64,000 bases of DNA from Xylanibacter rodentium (GTDB taxonomy: Bacteria; Bacteroidota; Bacteroidia; Bacteroidales; Bacteroidaceae): the NCBI RefSeq assembly GCF_013166575.1, contig NZ_JABKKE010000010.1, forward strand, positions 1 through 64,000, written 5' to 3'. Each line of letters begins with the position of its first letter. The first letter of the stretch is position 1. The position numbers and the translations under genes are program-made. Shown piece by piece: positions 28,410-38,337 of this stretch. The notes under the pieces are model-generated. The model searched no databases, was not told the origin of the DNA, and saw only the letters and a list, made by a program, of their open reading frames with translations.

Positions 28410-30929
28410 ATGGATCAGACATTAGATCAAGACAGAATCATTAAAATCAACATCGAGGAAGAGATGAAATCCTCGTACATCGACTATTCGATGTCAGTCA
28501 TCGTGGCCCGTGCCCTTCCCGATGTGCGCGACGGCTTCAAGCCTGTGCACCGCCGTATCCTATACGGAATGATGGGTATCGGCAACAGCAGTGACAAACC
28601 ATACAAGAAATGTGCACGCGTGGTGGGCGAAGTTCTTGGAAAGTATCATCCCCATGGTGACAGTTCTGTATATGGAGCCCTCGTACGCATGGCTCAGGAG
28701 TGGAACATGCGCTATACGCTGGTTGACGGACAGGGCAACTTCGGCTCTGTCGATGGAGATTCGGCTGCTGCCATGCGTTACACCGAGTGCCGTCTGTCGA
28801 AGATGGGCGAGCATGTGATGGACGATCTGGAGAAGGACACCGTAGACATGGCCAACAACTTCGACGATTCGTTGCAGGAACCTACAGTGATGCCCACAAA
28901 AATCCCTAATCTACTGGTCAACGGCGGCAACGGTATTGCAGTGGGTATGGCAACAAATATCCCCACACACAACCTTGGCGAGGTCATAGACGGATGCTGC
29001 GCGTATATAGACAATCCGGATATAGACACCGACGGACTGATGCAGTACATCAAGGCACCCGACTTTCCCACGGGAGCGTATATATATGGTATACAAGGTG
29101 TGAAAGACGCCTATGAGACAGGTAGAGGACGCATAGTGATGCGTGCCAAGGCCGAAATTGAGAGCGGCGACACCCACGACAAGATTGTAATAACGGAGAT
29201 TCCTTACGGTGTAAACAAAGCCGATTTGGTGAAATACATCGCTGATTTGGCTGTTGAAAAGAAAGTCGAGGGAATCAGTTATGTCAACGATGAGTCTGGC
29301 CGTCAGGGCATGCGCATCGTGGTAGACGTGAAACGTGAGGCCAACGCCAATGTTGTGCTCAACAAACTCTTCAAGATGACGGCTCTTCAAAGCTCATTCT
29401 CAGTGAATTGCATTGCATTGGTCAAGGGTCGTCCACGCCTGTTGTCACTTAAAGACTGCGTGCGCTACTTCATAGACCACCGCCACGACGTGACAATACG
29501 CCGCACACGATTCGACCTGAAAAAGGCACAGGACCGCGCCCACATATTGCAAGCACTCATTGTGGCATGCGACAACATTGACGAGGTGGTGCACTTGATA
29601 CGTGCCTCAAAGACACCGCAGGAAGCCGTGGAGAAACTGAAAGAGCGTTTCGATTTTGACGACGTACAGGCCAAGGCCATTGTCGATATGCGTCTGGCAC
29701 AGCTCACCGGCCTCAACATGGACAAGCTACACAAGGAATATGAGGACCTGCAGGCACTCATAGCATACCTTCAGTCAATACTGGACGACCCGGAGCTATG
29801 TAAGAAAGTGATGAAGGAAGAACTGCTCGAAGTCAAAGAGAAATATGGAGACGAACGCCGTACCGAAATAAAATACTCCAGCGATGAGTTCAATGCCGAG
29901 GATTTCTATCCCGACGATCCTGTGGTGATAACCATCAGCCATATGGGATACATAAAACGCACAGCGCTTACAGAGTTCCGCGAGCAGAGCCGCGGTGGCG
30001 TGGGCAGCAAGGGAGCGCAGACACGCGATTCCGACTTTACAGAATATATATATCCTGCCACGATGCACAACACGCTGCTTTTCTTCACCCAAAAAGGCCG
30101 TTGCTATTGGTTGAAGTGCTACGAAATACCAGAAGGCACAAAGAACGCAAAGGGCCGCGCAATACAGAACCTGCTCAACATAGAATCGGACGACGCTATC
30201 AATGCCGTGCTGCGAATCAAAAAATTTGACGATGAGGAATTTGTAAAGAACCACTATGTAGTGTTCGCTACAAAGAACGGCATTATAAAAAAGACGTGCC
30301 TTGATGCCTACAGCCGGCCGAGAGCCAACGGCGTGATTGCAATAAACATAGCCGATGGAGATCAGGTGGTTGGAGTAAGACTGACCAACGGCAACAACGA
30401 ACTGATAATAGCCAACCGCAACGGACGCGCCATCCGCTTCAACGAGAATGACGTAAGAGTGATGGGCCGCGTATCGACCGGAGTCAGGGGCATGCGCCTT
30501 GATGAGGGCGACGACGAAGTGGTAGGCATGGTGTGCGTGAACGATCCTCAGACAGAAACCATCATGGTGGTGAGCGAAAAGGGATATGGGAAGCGCACTG
30601 GTATTGAAGACTACCGCAAGACGGCACGTGGAGCCAAGGGCGTGAAGACACTCAGCATCACAGAAAAGACAGGCCGTCTGGTAGCCATAAAGGTAGTAAC
30701 CGACGAGAACGACCTCATGATAATCAATAAGAGCGGCATACTGATACGTCTGAAAGTGGCCGACGTGAGAGTGATGGGACGAGCGACACAGGGTGTGCGT
30801 CTGATCAACCTGACGAAAAAGAACGACACTATCGCCAGCGTATGCAAAGTGATGAGTGCAACAGACGAGGACGAGGCAGAACAAGGTGAACCGGATGAGA
30901 ATGCCGGACAGGAACAGCCCTTGGAATAA
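28410..30929 (+). CDS. gyrA: DNA gyrase subunit A
   Basis: An 839-residue protein. The breakage-reunion domain has the active-site tyrosine Y124 ([10 protein letters not shown]) and the quinolone region [12 protein letters not shown] (79-89). The C-terminal beta-pinwheel includes a GyrA-box (QSRGGVG, near residue 526), which separates GyrA from ParC. The tail is acidic (about 820-839), as in many GyrA proteins. With GyrB it introduces negative supercoils. The residue equivalent to E. coli S83 is Ser85; the one equivalent to D87 is Gly89. The gene is followed by two TPR-protein genes in the same direction at 64 and 16 bp. Confidence 0.97.
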   Translation: MDQTLDQDRIIKINIEEEMKSSYIDYSMSVIVARALPDVRDGFKPVHRRILYGMMGIGNSSDKPYKKCARVVGEVLGKYHPHGDSSVYGALVRMAQEWNMRYTLVDGQGNFGSVDGDSAAAMRYTECRLSKMGEHVMDDLEKDTVDMANNFDDSLQEPTVMPTKIPNLLVNGGNGIAVGMATNIPTHNLGEVIDGCCAYIDNPDIDTDGLMQYIKAPDFPTGAYIYGIQGVKDAYETGRGRIVMRAKAEIESGDTHDKIVITEIPYGVNKADLVKYIADLAVEKKVEGISYVNDESGRQGMRIVVDVKREANANVVLNKLFKMTALQSSFSVNCIALVKGRPRLLSLKDCVRYFIDHRHDVTIRRTRFDLKKAQDRAHILQALIVACDNIDEVVHLIRASKTPQEAVEKLKERFDFDDVQAKAIVDMRLAQLTGLNMDKLHKEYEDLQALIAYLQSILDDPELCKKVMKEELLEVKEKYGDERRTEIKYSSDEFNAEDFYPDDPVVITISHMGYIKRTALTEFREQSRGGVGSKGAQTRDSDFTEYIYPATMHNTLLFFTQKGRCYWLKCYEIPEGTKNAKGRAIQNLLNIESDDAINAVLRIKKFDDEEFVKNHYVVFATKNGIIKKTCLDAYSRPRANGVIAINIADGDQVVGVRLTNGNNELIIANRNGRAIRFNENDVRVMGRVSTGVRGMRLDEGDDEVVGMVCVNDPQTETIMVVSEKGYGKRTGIEDYRKTARGAKGVKTLSITEKTGRLVAIKVVTDENDLMIINKSGILIRLKVADVRVMGRATQGVRLINLTKKNDTIASVCKVMSATDEDEAEQGEPDENAGQEQPLE

Positions 30930-30993
30930 AACTTCCGAAAGCGCCCTCACCGTATAGAGACAACGATGATTAACTTTTAAACAAATTACCACA

Positions 30994-32241
30994 ATGAAAA
31001 AAATTATGATGATGGCAGTTATGGCAGCCATGTCCGCCACTACTGCGTTTGCGCAAGACGACCTGGTAAAACAGGCACAGAAACTCTGTGACAAAGGAGA
31101 ATATGGGGAAGCAGTGAAAGTGATTACGCCTGCGCTGACATCGGATGCGACAAAAGATAAAGCTGCCGCATGGAATACACTCAACAACATCTGCTACAAA
31201 GAATATGAACATCAGGGTCAGCTGGCCGGCGAACATGCTGTGATGAAGGACAAACCCGAAGCCGACTCGGCATTGATGTACTCCAGTATCGTGAAGGCGC
31301 TGGAGGCAGCAATGAAGTGTGACGAGTATGACGTGCAACCCAATGAGAAAGGCAAGGTGAAGATACGTTTCCGCAAGGCCAATCAAGACAGATACACCAA
31401 CGGACGTCTCGGACTGATCGCAGCAGGACAATATGCCCACACTCACAAAAAATCTGAGGATGCCCAAAAGGCATGGGGATTGTATGTTGACTGTACGGCA
31501 AGCCCGATGTTTGAGGGCGTGGATCTGTCTAAAGACGAATATCGTTCGCAGATAGCTTATTTTGCCGGTCTTCTGGCTTACCAAAACAAGGATTATGCCG
31601 CTGCCACAAAATATGCCAAGATAGCGGCCGAGGACCCGGAGAGAAAGGCCGATGCCAACGAAATTCTGCTCTTCGCCAAGAAGGACGGTGCAAAAACAAA
31701 AGAGGACACACTGTCATATGTGAACACCGTAAAGGAGTTGCATACACAGCATCCTGAAGAGGACAGATACTTCAATCTGCTCATGGACTACTATATCAAG
31801 TCGGGCGATAAGAACGCCATGAAGAAGTGGGCCGAAGAGGAAGTTGCCGCTTATCCGCAGAACAAGATGGCATGGGCACTCAAAGGTGAGGCCGAAATGA
31901 ATTCACAGCAGTGGGATGCAGCCGTGGCTTCGTATAAGAAAGCAGCCGAGATCGACCCGACATTCGTGCAGGTGATCTTCAACACCGGTGTTTGTCTGAA
32001 CTCGAAAGCCATCGAACTCAAAGACAAGGTGGCAGACAAGAAGACAGGCAATCTTACTACCGAGAATTTTAATAAGGTGAAAAACATACTCCTTCAGTCT
32101 AAAGAATATCTTGAGAAAGCGCGCGAACTCGATCCTAACCGCGAGAAGGTTAATTGGGCATATCCGTTATATCAGATATACTATTCACTCGGTGAGAAAG
32201 AAAAATCGGCTGAAATGGAGGCTTTGCTTGGCAACAACTAA
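30994..32241 (+). CDS. Secreted TPR-repeat protein 1
   Basis: A 415-residue protein with a signal peptide (MKKIMMMAVMAAMSATTAFAQ) and tetratricopeptide-type helices throughout. The clearest is at about 280-325, where WDAAVASYKKAAEIDPTF is a near-consensus TPR. It is periplasmic or envelope-associated, with no enzymatic motif. It is a paralogue of the next gene: both share GKVK-x-x-(F/Y)RK, a Y-(V/I)DC-x-x-(S/Q)PMF/PLF segment and the same C-terminal pattern. It probably forms part of the gyrA transcription unit, although a separate start in the 64-bp gap is possible. Exact function unknown. Confidence 0.85.
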   Translation: MKKIMMMAVMAAMSATTAFAQDDLVKQAQKLCDKGEYGEAVKVITPALTSDATKDKAAAWNTLNNICYKEYEHQGQLAGEHAVMKDKPEADSALMYSSIVKALEAAMKCDEYDVQPNEKGKVKIRFRKANQDRYTNGRLGLIAAGQYAHTHKKSEDAQKAWGLYVDCTASPMFEGVDLSKDEYRSQIAYFAGLLAYQNKDYAAATKYAKIAAEDPERKADANEILLFAKKDGAKTKEDTLSYVNTVKELHTQHPEEDRYFNLLMDYYIKSGDKNAMKKWAEEEVAAYPQNKMAWALKGEAEMNSQQWDAAVASYKKAAEIDPTFVQVIFNTGVCLNSKAIELKDKVADKKTGNLTTENFNKVKNILLQSKEYLEKARELDPNREKVNWAYPLYQIYYSLGEKEKSAEMEALLGNN

Positions 32242-32257
32242 AAAATAAAACGTAAAA

Positions 32258-33466
32258 GTGACAAAGAGGCTCGTTTACATACTGCTTCTCTTACTATTGA
32301 CAACACCGTGCCTGAGAGCTCAACGAAAAGAGATGGCTCAGGCACGGTCTTATCTGAAGAGCGGCAACAATCTGGATAAGGCGGAGAAAATCATTACTGA
32401 TTTGCTTGCGGATGACTCTGTGGGGCGCAGCAAGGCAAAGATTCACTTACTCTTGTATCAGATTGTGAAAAAACAATATGACAAGGGCAATGAAAAACTG
32501 TATCTGAAAGAGCAGTATGATACAGCCGCACTATTCGATCATACGAAACGTATGTTTACGATTCTTGAGCGGCTCGACTCGGTGGATATGATGCCTGATA
32601 AACATGGAAAGGTGAAACCGGCATACAGACGCAAAAATGCAGCCGAATTGAATGGCTATCGGGCCAACCTGTACAATGGCGGAGCCTATCATGTCAGGAA
32701 GAAGAACTATGACAAAGCTTTCTCTTTTTATGATATGTATATAGATTGTGGAGCCCAGCCGTTGTTCGACGGATATGACTATATTGATTCCGACAGAAAG
32801 ATGACAGAGGCCGCCTATTGGGCCTCATATTGCGGGTACAAACTTGACAGTGCGGAAATGATAATGAAATACTATGATATGGCACTCAAGGACACATCGC
32901 GTCTGCGACACCTGTTACGTTTCAAGGCTGCCGCATGCAAGAAAACGGGCGACGGGAAAGGATATGTAGCAGCACTGAACGAAGGATTCAGGCGCTATCC
33001 ACAATATGAATATTTCTTCCCAAGGCTGATAGATTACTATACAGGACATAATATGTTTGACAGCGCATTGGCAGTTGCAGACAAGGCTTTGGATACTGAC
33101 GACAAAAACAAGTTGTTCCTATTGGCCAAATCTATGTTGCTGTTCAATATGGGCAGGGATGAGGACTGTATAAAGACGAGCGACTTGCTCATAAGCATCA
33201 ATGACTCTCTGCCGGAACCCTATTTCTATGCAGGTATGGCATATATCAATATGGCGTTGGACATGGAGAAAAAAGGCAGTACAACAAAGAGTGTGAAAAA
33301 CAAACTAAAAGAATTATACGACAAGGCCTGTCCATACATGGAAAAGTATCGTACAATAGCTCCTGACGACAAGGACAAATGGGCTCCTGCACTTTACAGA
33401 ATATATTTGAACTTGAACATGGGCCGCAAGTTCGAGGAAATAGACAAGATGCTTAACGAGAAGTAA
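32258..33466 (+). CDS. Secreted TPR-repeat protein 2 (paralogue)
   Basis: A 402-residue protein starting at GTG 32258, with a signal peptide (TKRLVYILLLLLLTTPCLRA). The start is chosen because it gives an intact signal peptide 16 bp after the previous stop. Helical repeats align with those of the preceding gene (GKVKPAYRRKNA, YDMYIDCGAQPLFDG), consistent with an old tandem duplication. There is no catalytic motif, and it is probably periplasmic. No terminator is evident before the phosphoglucomutase promoter. Confidence 0.82.
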   Translation: MTKRLVYILLLLLLTTPCLRAQRKEMAQARSYLKSGNNLDKAEKIITDLLADDSVGRSKAKIHLLLYQIVKKQYDKGNEKLYLKEQYDTAALFDHTKRMFTILERLDSVDMMPDKHGKVKPAYRRKNAAELNGYRANLYNGGAYHVRKKNYDKAFSFYDMYIDCGAQPLFDGYDYIDSDRKMTEAAYWASYCGYKLDSAEMIMKYYDMALKDTSRLRHLLRFKAAACKKTGDGKGYVAALNEGFRRYPQYEYFFPRLIDYYTGHNMFDSALAVADKALDTDDKNKLFLLAKSMLLFNMGRDEDCIKTSDLLISINDSLPEPYFYAGMAYINMALDMEKKGSTTKSVKNKLKELYDKACPYMEKYRTIAPDDKDKWAPALYRIYLNLNMGRKFEEIDKMLNEK

Positions 33467-33568
33467 GACACAGCTCTTACATATGCGCTTTGCATCTTTT
33501 CAATGAATGTTTTTAGCTAAAAAAAACAAAAATAGTACATACATATAACTGATTATCTATTTTTTTAT

Positions 33569-33576
33569 TATCTTTG
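33569..33576 (+). promoter_or_regulatory. -7 element for phosphoglucomutase, decides its start
   Basis: TATCTTTG. A potential GTG start at 33576 overlaps the element itself, which argues that translation begins at the ATG at 33612. Confidence 0.6.
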
Positions 33577-33611
33577 TGAAAAATAAATTGATTTATAAAA
33601 CTTATACAATT

Positions 33612-35360
33612 ATGGAAAATAACACCCAGCTTATTGCCCAATGTGAGGCAAAAGCACAGCAATGGCTTGCACCGGCTTTTGATGAAGAGACCAAACAAGC
33701 CGTACAGAAAATGTTGTCAGATGAGGATAAGACCAATCTTATCGAGTGTTTCTATAAAGACCTTGAATTTGGAACAGGAGGTTTGCGCGGTATAATGGGA
33801 GCCGGAAGCAACCGAATGAACGTATATACTGTTGGTATGGCGACACAAGGATTCGCCAATTATCTGAAGAAGAATTTTGAAGACCGCAACGAGATATCAG
33901 TCGTTGTTTGCCACGACTGCCGCAACAACAGCCGTCTGTTTGCAGAGACGGTGGCAAACATTTTCTCGGCAAACGGAATAAAGGTTTATCTGTTTGACGA
34001 TATGCGCCCTACACCGGAATGCTCTTTTGCCATAAGATATCTGAAGTGTCAAGCGGGTGTCAACGTTACGGCCAGTCACAATCCTCGCGAATACAACGGA
34101 TACAAGGCTTACTGGGAGGACGGTGCACAGGTACTTTCACCACACGACACCGGAATTATCGATGAAGTGAACAAAGTGACTGTAGACGACGTAAAGTTTG
34201 CAGGCAATAAAGAGCTGATACAGATTATCGGTGAAGAAATAGACAAGGTTTATTTGGAACGCATAAAGGAAATTTGCATTGACCCGAAAGTAATTGAACG
34301 TCAGAAGGATTTGAAGATTGTTTATACTCCACTACACGGCACGGGTATGACAATGATACCGCGTTCGTTGAAGTTCTGGGGATTCGAGAACGTACATTGC
34401 GTGGAAGAACAGATGATAAAGAGCGGTGATTTCCCGACTGTGGTATCACCCAACCCGGAAAACGGCGAGGCTCTCACTTTGGCATTGCGCGACGCCAAAG
34501 CTATGGATGCCGATATCGTGATGGCCAGTGACCCCGACGCTGACCGTGTGGGCATGGCATGTAAGAATGACAAAGGCGAGTGGATTCTGATAAACGGCAA
34601 TCAGACATGTCTGTTGTTCCTATATTACATCATCACGAACCGTAAAGCTACGGGTAAGATGAAAGAAGGAGATTTTATCGTCAAGACTATCGTTACGACA
34701 GAGGTTATACGAAAGATTGCAGAGAAACAGAACATCGAGATGCGCGACTGCTATACGGGATTCAAATGGATAGCACGAGAAATTGCATTGTCGGAAGGAA
34801 AGCAACAATATATTGGTGGAGGCGAAGAGAGCTACGGATTCTTGGCACAAGACTTCGTTCGTGACAAAGATGCCGTATCGGCATGCTCTTTGCTGGCTGA
34901 GATTTGTGCATATGCCAAAGACCAAGGCAAGACGCTTTATGATCTGCTGATGGATATCTATGTGGAGTATGGATTCTCACAGGAATTCACTATCAACGTT
35001 GTAAAACCAGGAAAGAGCGGAGCCGACGAAATAAAGCAGATGATGACGGACTTCCGCAACAACCCGCCAAAAGAATTGGGAGGAAGCAAGGTTGTTGTAT
35101 GGAAAGACTATCAGACATTGGAACAGAAATGTGCCGACGGAACAGTAACTAAGATGGATATGCCGACAACAAGCAACGTGCTGCAATGGTTCTGTGACGA
35201 CGAGACAAAGATAAGCGTACGTCCGTCAGGTACTGAACCGAAGATAAAGTTCTATATTGAAATAAAGGATAGTACAATGAAGTGTGCCGGATGCTACGAG
35301 CGTTGCACAAAGGCTGCTGCGGAGAAAATTGAAGCCATTAAAAAGTCGCTCAATCTGTAA
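33612..35360 (+). CDS. Phosphoglucomutase/phosphomannomutase (alpha-D-phosphohexomutase)
   Basis: A 582-residue protein starting MENNTQ. All four phosphohexomutase signatures are present: catalytic phosphoserine S155 in TASHNP, the metal loop SDPDADR, the sugar-specificity loop GGEESYGF, and the phosphate-binding loop RPSGTEPKIKFY. The N-terminal GTGGLRGIMG and overall length match the PGM2-like bacterial phosphoglucomutase group. It interconverts glucose-1-P and glucose-6-P (possibly also mannose forms) in the cytoplasm, supplying nucleotide-sugar and glycogen synthesis. It is monocistronic. Confidence 0.94.
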   Translation: MENNTQLIAQCEAKAQQWLAPAFDEETKQAVQKMLSDEDKTNLIECFYKDLEFGTGGLRGIMGAGSNRMNVYTVGMATQGFANYLKKNFEDRNEISVVVCHDCRNNSRLFAETVANIFSANGIKVYLFDDMRPTPECSFAIRYLKCQAGVNVTASHNPREYNGYKAYWEDGAQVLSPHDTGIIDEVNKVTVDDVKFAGNKELIQIIGEEIDKVYLERIKEICIDPKVIERQKDLKIVYTPLHGTGMTMIPRSLKFWGFENVHCVEEQMIKSGDFPTVVSPNPENGEALTLALRDAKAMDADIVMASDPDADRVGMACKNDKGEWILINGNQTCLLFLYYIITNRKATGKMKEGDFIVKTIVTTEVIRKIAEKQNIEMRDCYTGFKWIAREIALSEGKQQYIGGGEESYGFLAQDFVRDKDAVSACSLLAEICAYAKDQGKTLYDLLMDIYVEYGFSQEFTINVVKPGKSGADEIKQMMTDFRNNPPKELGGSKVVVWKDYQTLEQKCADGTVTKMDMPTTSNVLQWFCDDETKISVRPSGTEPKIKFYIEIKDSTMKCAGCYERCTKAAAEKIEAIKKSLNL

Positions 35361-35535
35361 TAAAGGATAATTGTGTTTTTCATAGCTTAGAAGGAAAGGA
35401 TACTGGAACACCAACCGGACAATGGTACCGGAATTGTGTTTCGGTATCCTTCTGATTTTATACAGAATCTTTTCTTATAGCAGTTTCGGCAACGCATTAT
35501 TTTTATATTTTGTCAGTTTTTTCGGCTTTTATTCG

Positions 35536-35543
35536 TATCTTTG
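35536..35543 (+). promoter_or_regulatory. -7 element for the GH2 gene
   Basis: TATCTTTG, 23 bp before the ATG. A TTTG at 35509-35512 is a possible -33 box with a slightly long 23-bp spacer. Confidence 0.55.
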
Positions 35544-35566
35544 CACAATAACAATTCTACTAAAAT

Positions 35567-37978
35567 ATGAAACGTATATCTTTATTTTTTTTAGCCGTGA
35601 TGGCAATCTTGCCAATGATGGCCGACAACAATCCGCGCATTGTTGAAAGTCTGAATTTTGACTGGCGTTTCCATGCCGGTGATGTGGATGGTGCGCAAAC
35701 TCCTGATTTTGATGACAGTGGATGGCAAACGATAAACGTGCCTCACGATTTTCAGATACATCAGCCGTGGATAGCTCCGGAAAAAGGAGAAAAAGCCGAC
35801 AACAGTGATGCCGCAAGCAATGTGAAAAGCCGTCTCAGCTCGCGTGGGTTCAAGGAAATGGGCATAGGATGGTATCGTAAGAACATCACCCCCGACGCCT
35901 CATGGAAAGGCAAGCGCGTTATACTTGATTTCGAAGGCATAATGCTTGTTGGAGACGTTTATCTGAACGGACAGCGTGTTGGAGGAACTGACTACGGATA
36001 TGTAGGATTTGATATTGATGTTACAAAACTGCTCAAATATGGTCAGTCGAATGTGATTGCAGTCAAGTCCAACACACAAAGACCTGAAAATTCACGTTGG
36101 TATACAGGTGGTGGATTGTTTCGTGACGTCAATCTGATAGTGACAGACGGTCAACAGTACTTCACACGTCACCCGCTATATATCACAACTCCGGTTGTCA
36201 GCGAGCAAAAAGCCACAGTGAAGATACAGGCAGAAATGGCGTGCTATCTGAAGATAAAAGACCTGAAAGTAAACACAAGGATTCTGGATGCCGAAGGCAA
36301 TGCCGTATACGATGCCACAAAGGATATACCTTTCAACCGTGGTCAGAAGATAAACGAACATATCGTGGACAGCATTACCATGGATGCACCGAAGTTGTGG
36401 AGTTGCGAATCTCCTTATCTCTATACAGCTGTTGTGACACTGATGCGTCCGGACGGGACCGTGGCAGACAGAGTGGAGGAACACTTCGGTATACGTTCGA
36501 TAGAATATTCACCCGAATTCGGATTCAAGCTCAATGGCAAGAAAGTGATATTCAAAGGCATAGCCAATCACCACACTCTCGGTGCTCTCGGTGCTGCCGC
36601 ATATCCACGTGCAATGGAGAAGCGGATACAGTTGCTCAAAGAGTATGGATTCAATCATATACGTACTTCTCACAATCCTTACAGCAAATCTTTTCTTGAC
36701 TTATGCGACAAATATGGAATGCTCGTGGTAGACGAACTTTACGACAAATGGCTCACACAGTTTGCAGGAGGCCGAACGGAGTGGCTAAATCTGTGGCAGC
36801 AGGATATCCCGGAATTCATACGTCGTGACCGTAACCATCCGTCGGTAGTGATGTGGAGTCTCGGCAATGAATTACAGACATACTGGAATCTGCCATATGC
36901 CGATTGGGGAGTTACCCCATATCGTTTGCAACGCGAATTGCTCCACCGTTACGATACGACCAGGCCTGTAACGGTAGCCATGCATCCCCGCGGACGTAAT
37001 CAGAAGACGGATTCGCTGCCGGCACCGCTTGTGCACGAGACTGACATAGCATCGTACAACTATCGCTATATGTATTTTCCTGGTGACAGACGCCGTTTCC
37101 CCAATATGATATTCTATCAGAGTGAGGCTAATACGGCAATGATGGGACCTAACTATTATGAAATGGATCTCGACAAAGTGGTCGGTTTGGCATATTGGGG
37201 CATGATAGACTATCTGGGAGAATCTAACGGCTGGCCTGCAAAGGGATGGGCACAAGGAGTGTTTGACATATCACTCGAACCGAAACCGATAGCTTATTTC
37301 CTCAGAAGCATATTCAAACCGGAGGAACCAGTAGTGCACATCGGCATCATCGACAGCGATGACAATACAGTGTGGAATGACGTGAAAGTAGGTACGCAGC
37401 GCATGTCTGACCACTGGAACCGCAAGCAAGGAAGCTCCATGTCGCTCTATACATATACCAATGCAGACGAGGTGGAACTATTTATCAATGGAAAGAGTAT
37501 TGGAGTCAAAAAGAATTCGAAAGAACCTAAGACACGCAATAAGATCAAATGGGATGGTGTGAAATATGAAGCAGGATATATAGAGGCTGTGGCAAAAACA
37601 GACGGAAAGATAGTGGCGCGTCACAGAATAGAGACAACAACAGATGCTATGGCACTGAAAGCAGAGATGGATAATGCAGACTGGAAAGCCGACGGAACGG
37701 ATCTGCAACACGTACGCATAACTGCCGTCGACAAAAAGGGACGCCGGGTGCGGGGAGCACACAACAATCTGACATTTGCTATAGACGGCCCTGCGGAGAT
37801 TGTCGGTGTAATCAATGGTGACATCACGAGCGAAGAACTAACCGTTGGCAACAAGCGTCGTCTCTATAATGGAACAGCTACGGTCATACTGCGCTCTAAA
37901 CGTGAAGCAGGAAAAGTCACGCTGACAGCAACAACCGACGGCTTAAAGAATACGAAACTGGTTGTAAGAAAAAACTAA
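35567..37978 (+). CDS. Exported GH2 glycoside hydrolase (beta-galactosidase-like)
   Basis: An 803-residue protein with a signal peptide (MKRISLFFLAVMAILPMMA). The GH2 layout is: sugar-binding jelly roll (about 25-200), Ig-like domain, then TIM barrel with the acid/base E435 (LGNELQ) and nucleophile E520 (YQSEANT). C-terminal beta-domains follow (DUF4982-like and an invasin-like segment near 690-800). It is probably periplasmic and acts on beta-linked oligosaccharides. The family also contains beta-mannosidases and beta-glucuronidases, so the exact sugar is not certain. No SusC/D genes or regulator lie next to it, so it is not in a standard polysaccharide utilisation locus. Confidence 0.9.
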   Translation: MKRISLFFLAVMAILPMMADNNPRIVESLNFDWRFHAGDVDGAQTPDFDDSGWQTINVPHDFQIHQPWIAPEKGEKADNSDAASNVKSRLSSRGFKEMGIGWYRKNITPDASWKGKRVILDFEGIMLVGDVYLNGQRVGGTDYGYVGFDIDVTKLLKYGQSNVIAVKSNTQRPENSRWYTGGGLFRDVNLIVTDGQQYFTRHPLYITTPVVSEQKATVKIQAEMACYLKIKDLKVNTRILDAEGNAVYDATKDIPFNRGQKINEHIVDSITMDAPKLWSCESPYLYTAVVTLMRPDGTVADRVEEHFGIRSIEYSPEFGFKLNGKKVIFKGIANHHTLGALGAAAYPRAMEKRIQLLKEYGFNHIRTSHNPYSKSFLDLCDKYGMLVVDELYDKWLTQFAGGRTEWLNLWQQDIPEFIRRDRNHPSVVMWSLGNELQTYWNLPYADWGVTPYRLQRELLHRYDTTRPVTVAMHPRGRNQKTDSLPAPLVHETDIASYNYRYMYFPGDRRRFPNMIFYQSEANTAMMGPNYYEMDLDKVVGLAYWGMIDYLGESNGWPAKGWAQGVFDISLEPKPIAYFLRSIFKPEEPVVHIGIIDSDDNTVWNDVKVGTQRMSDHWNRKQGSSMSLYTYTNADEVELFINGKSIGVKKNSKEPKTRNKIKWDGVKYEAGYIEAVAKTDGKIVARHRIETTTDAMALKAEMDNADWKADGTDLQHVRITAVDKKGRRVRGAHNNLTFAIDGPAEIVGVINGDITSEELTVGNKRRLYNGTATVILRSKREAGKVTLTATTDGLKNTKLVVRKN

Positions 37979-38009
37979 TTTTTGAACAAAGACTAAAAGA
38001 GCAATAATA

Positions 38010-38054
38010 ACAAAGAGTGCCGGGCCATGAAATTTATGGCCCGGCACTCTTTGT
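38010..38054 (+). terminator. Intrinsic terminator after the GH2 gene
   Basis: Perfect 19-bp arms (38010-38028 and 38036-38054, ACAAAGAGTGCCGGGCCAT and its complement) with a 7-nt loop. The remaining 38055-38320 shows no gene or further element that I can name. Confidence 0.9.
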
Positions 38055-38320
38055 CTTAACCGAAACGAACCATTATTACTGACTTGTCCTGACAGTAATA
38101 CCTATGGGTTTAGTAGGTCTTCAAAATTAATAATATATAACCGTAATCTCATTTTGGAGCTATACTTTCCCACCATCTTGCCTGCTCTGTATGCCCGTAT
38201 TAATAAGTCGTGTAATGAAGCTATTTAGACAAGTATTTTATCTTCTTTGCAATTAAAACACTTTTTTGGCATGCCTTTTGCAAATACATAACAGAAATAA
38301 TAAATCATTGAAGAAATAAA

Positions 38321-38326
38321 AGGAGG
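38321..38326 (+). promoter_or_regulatory. Shine-Dalgarno AGGAGG before clpC
   Basis: A full AGGAGG sits 11 bp upstream of the clpC ATG. This is unusual in a genome where the other starts seen here lack such a site. Confidence 0.6.
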
Positions 38327-38337
38327 AACCAAAAAAT

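Noticed and set aside
29796..31190. Minus-strand frame of 464 codons
   Set aside because: Antisense to gyrA and the first TPR gene; His/Tyr/Cys-rich composition is typical of shadow frames.
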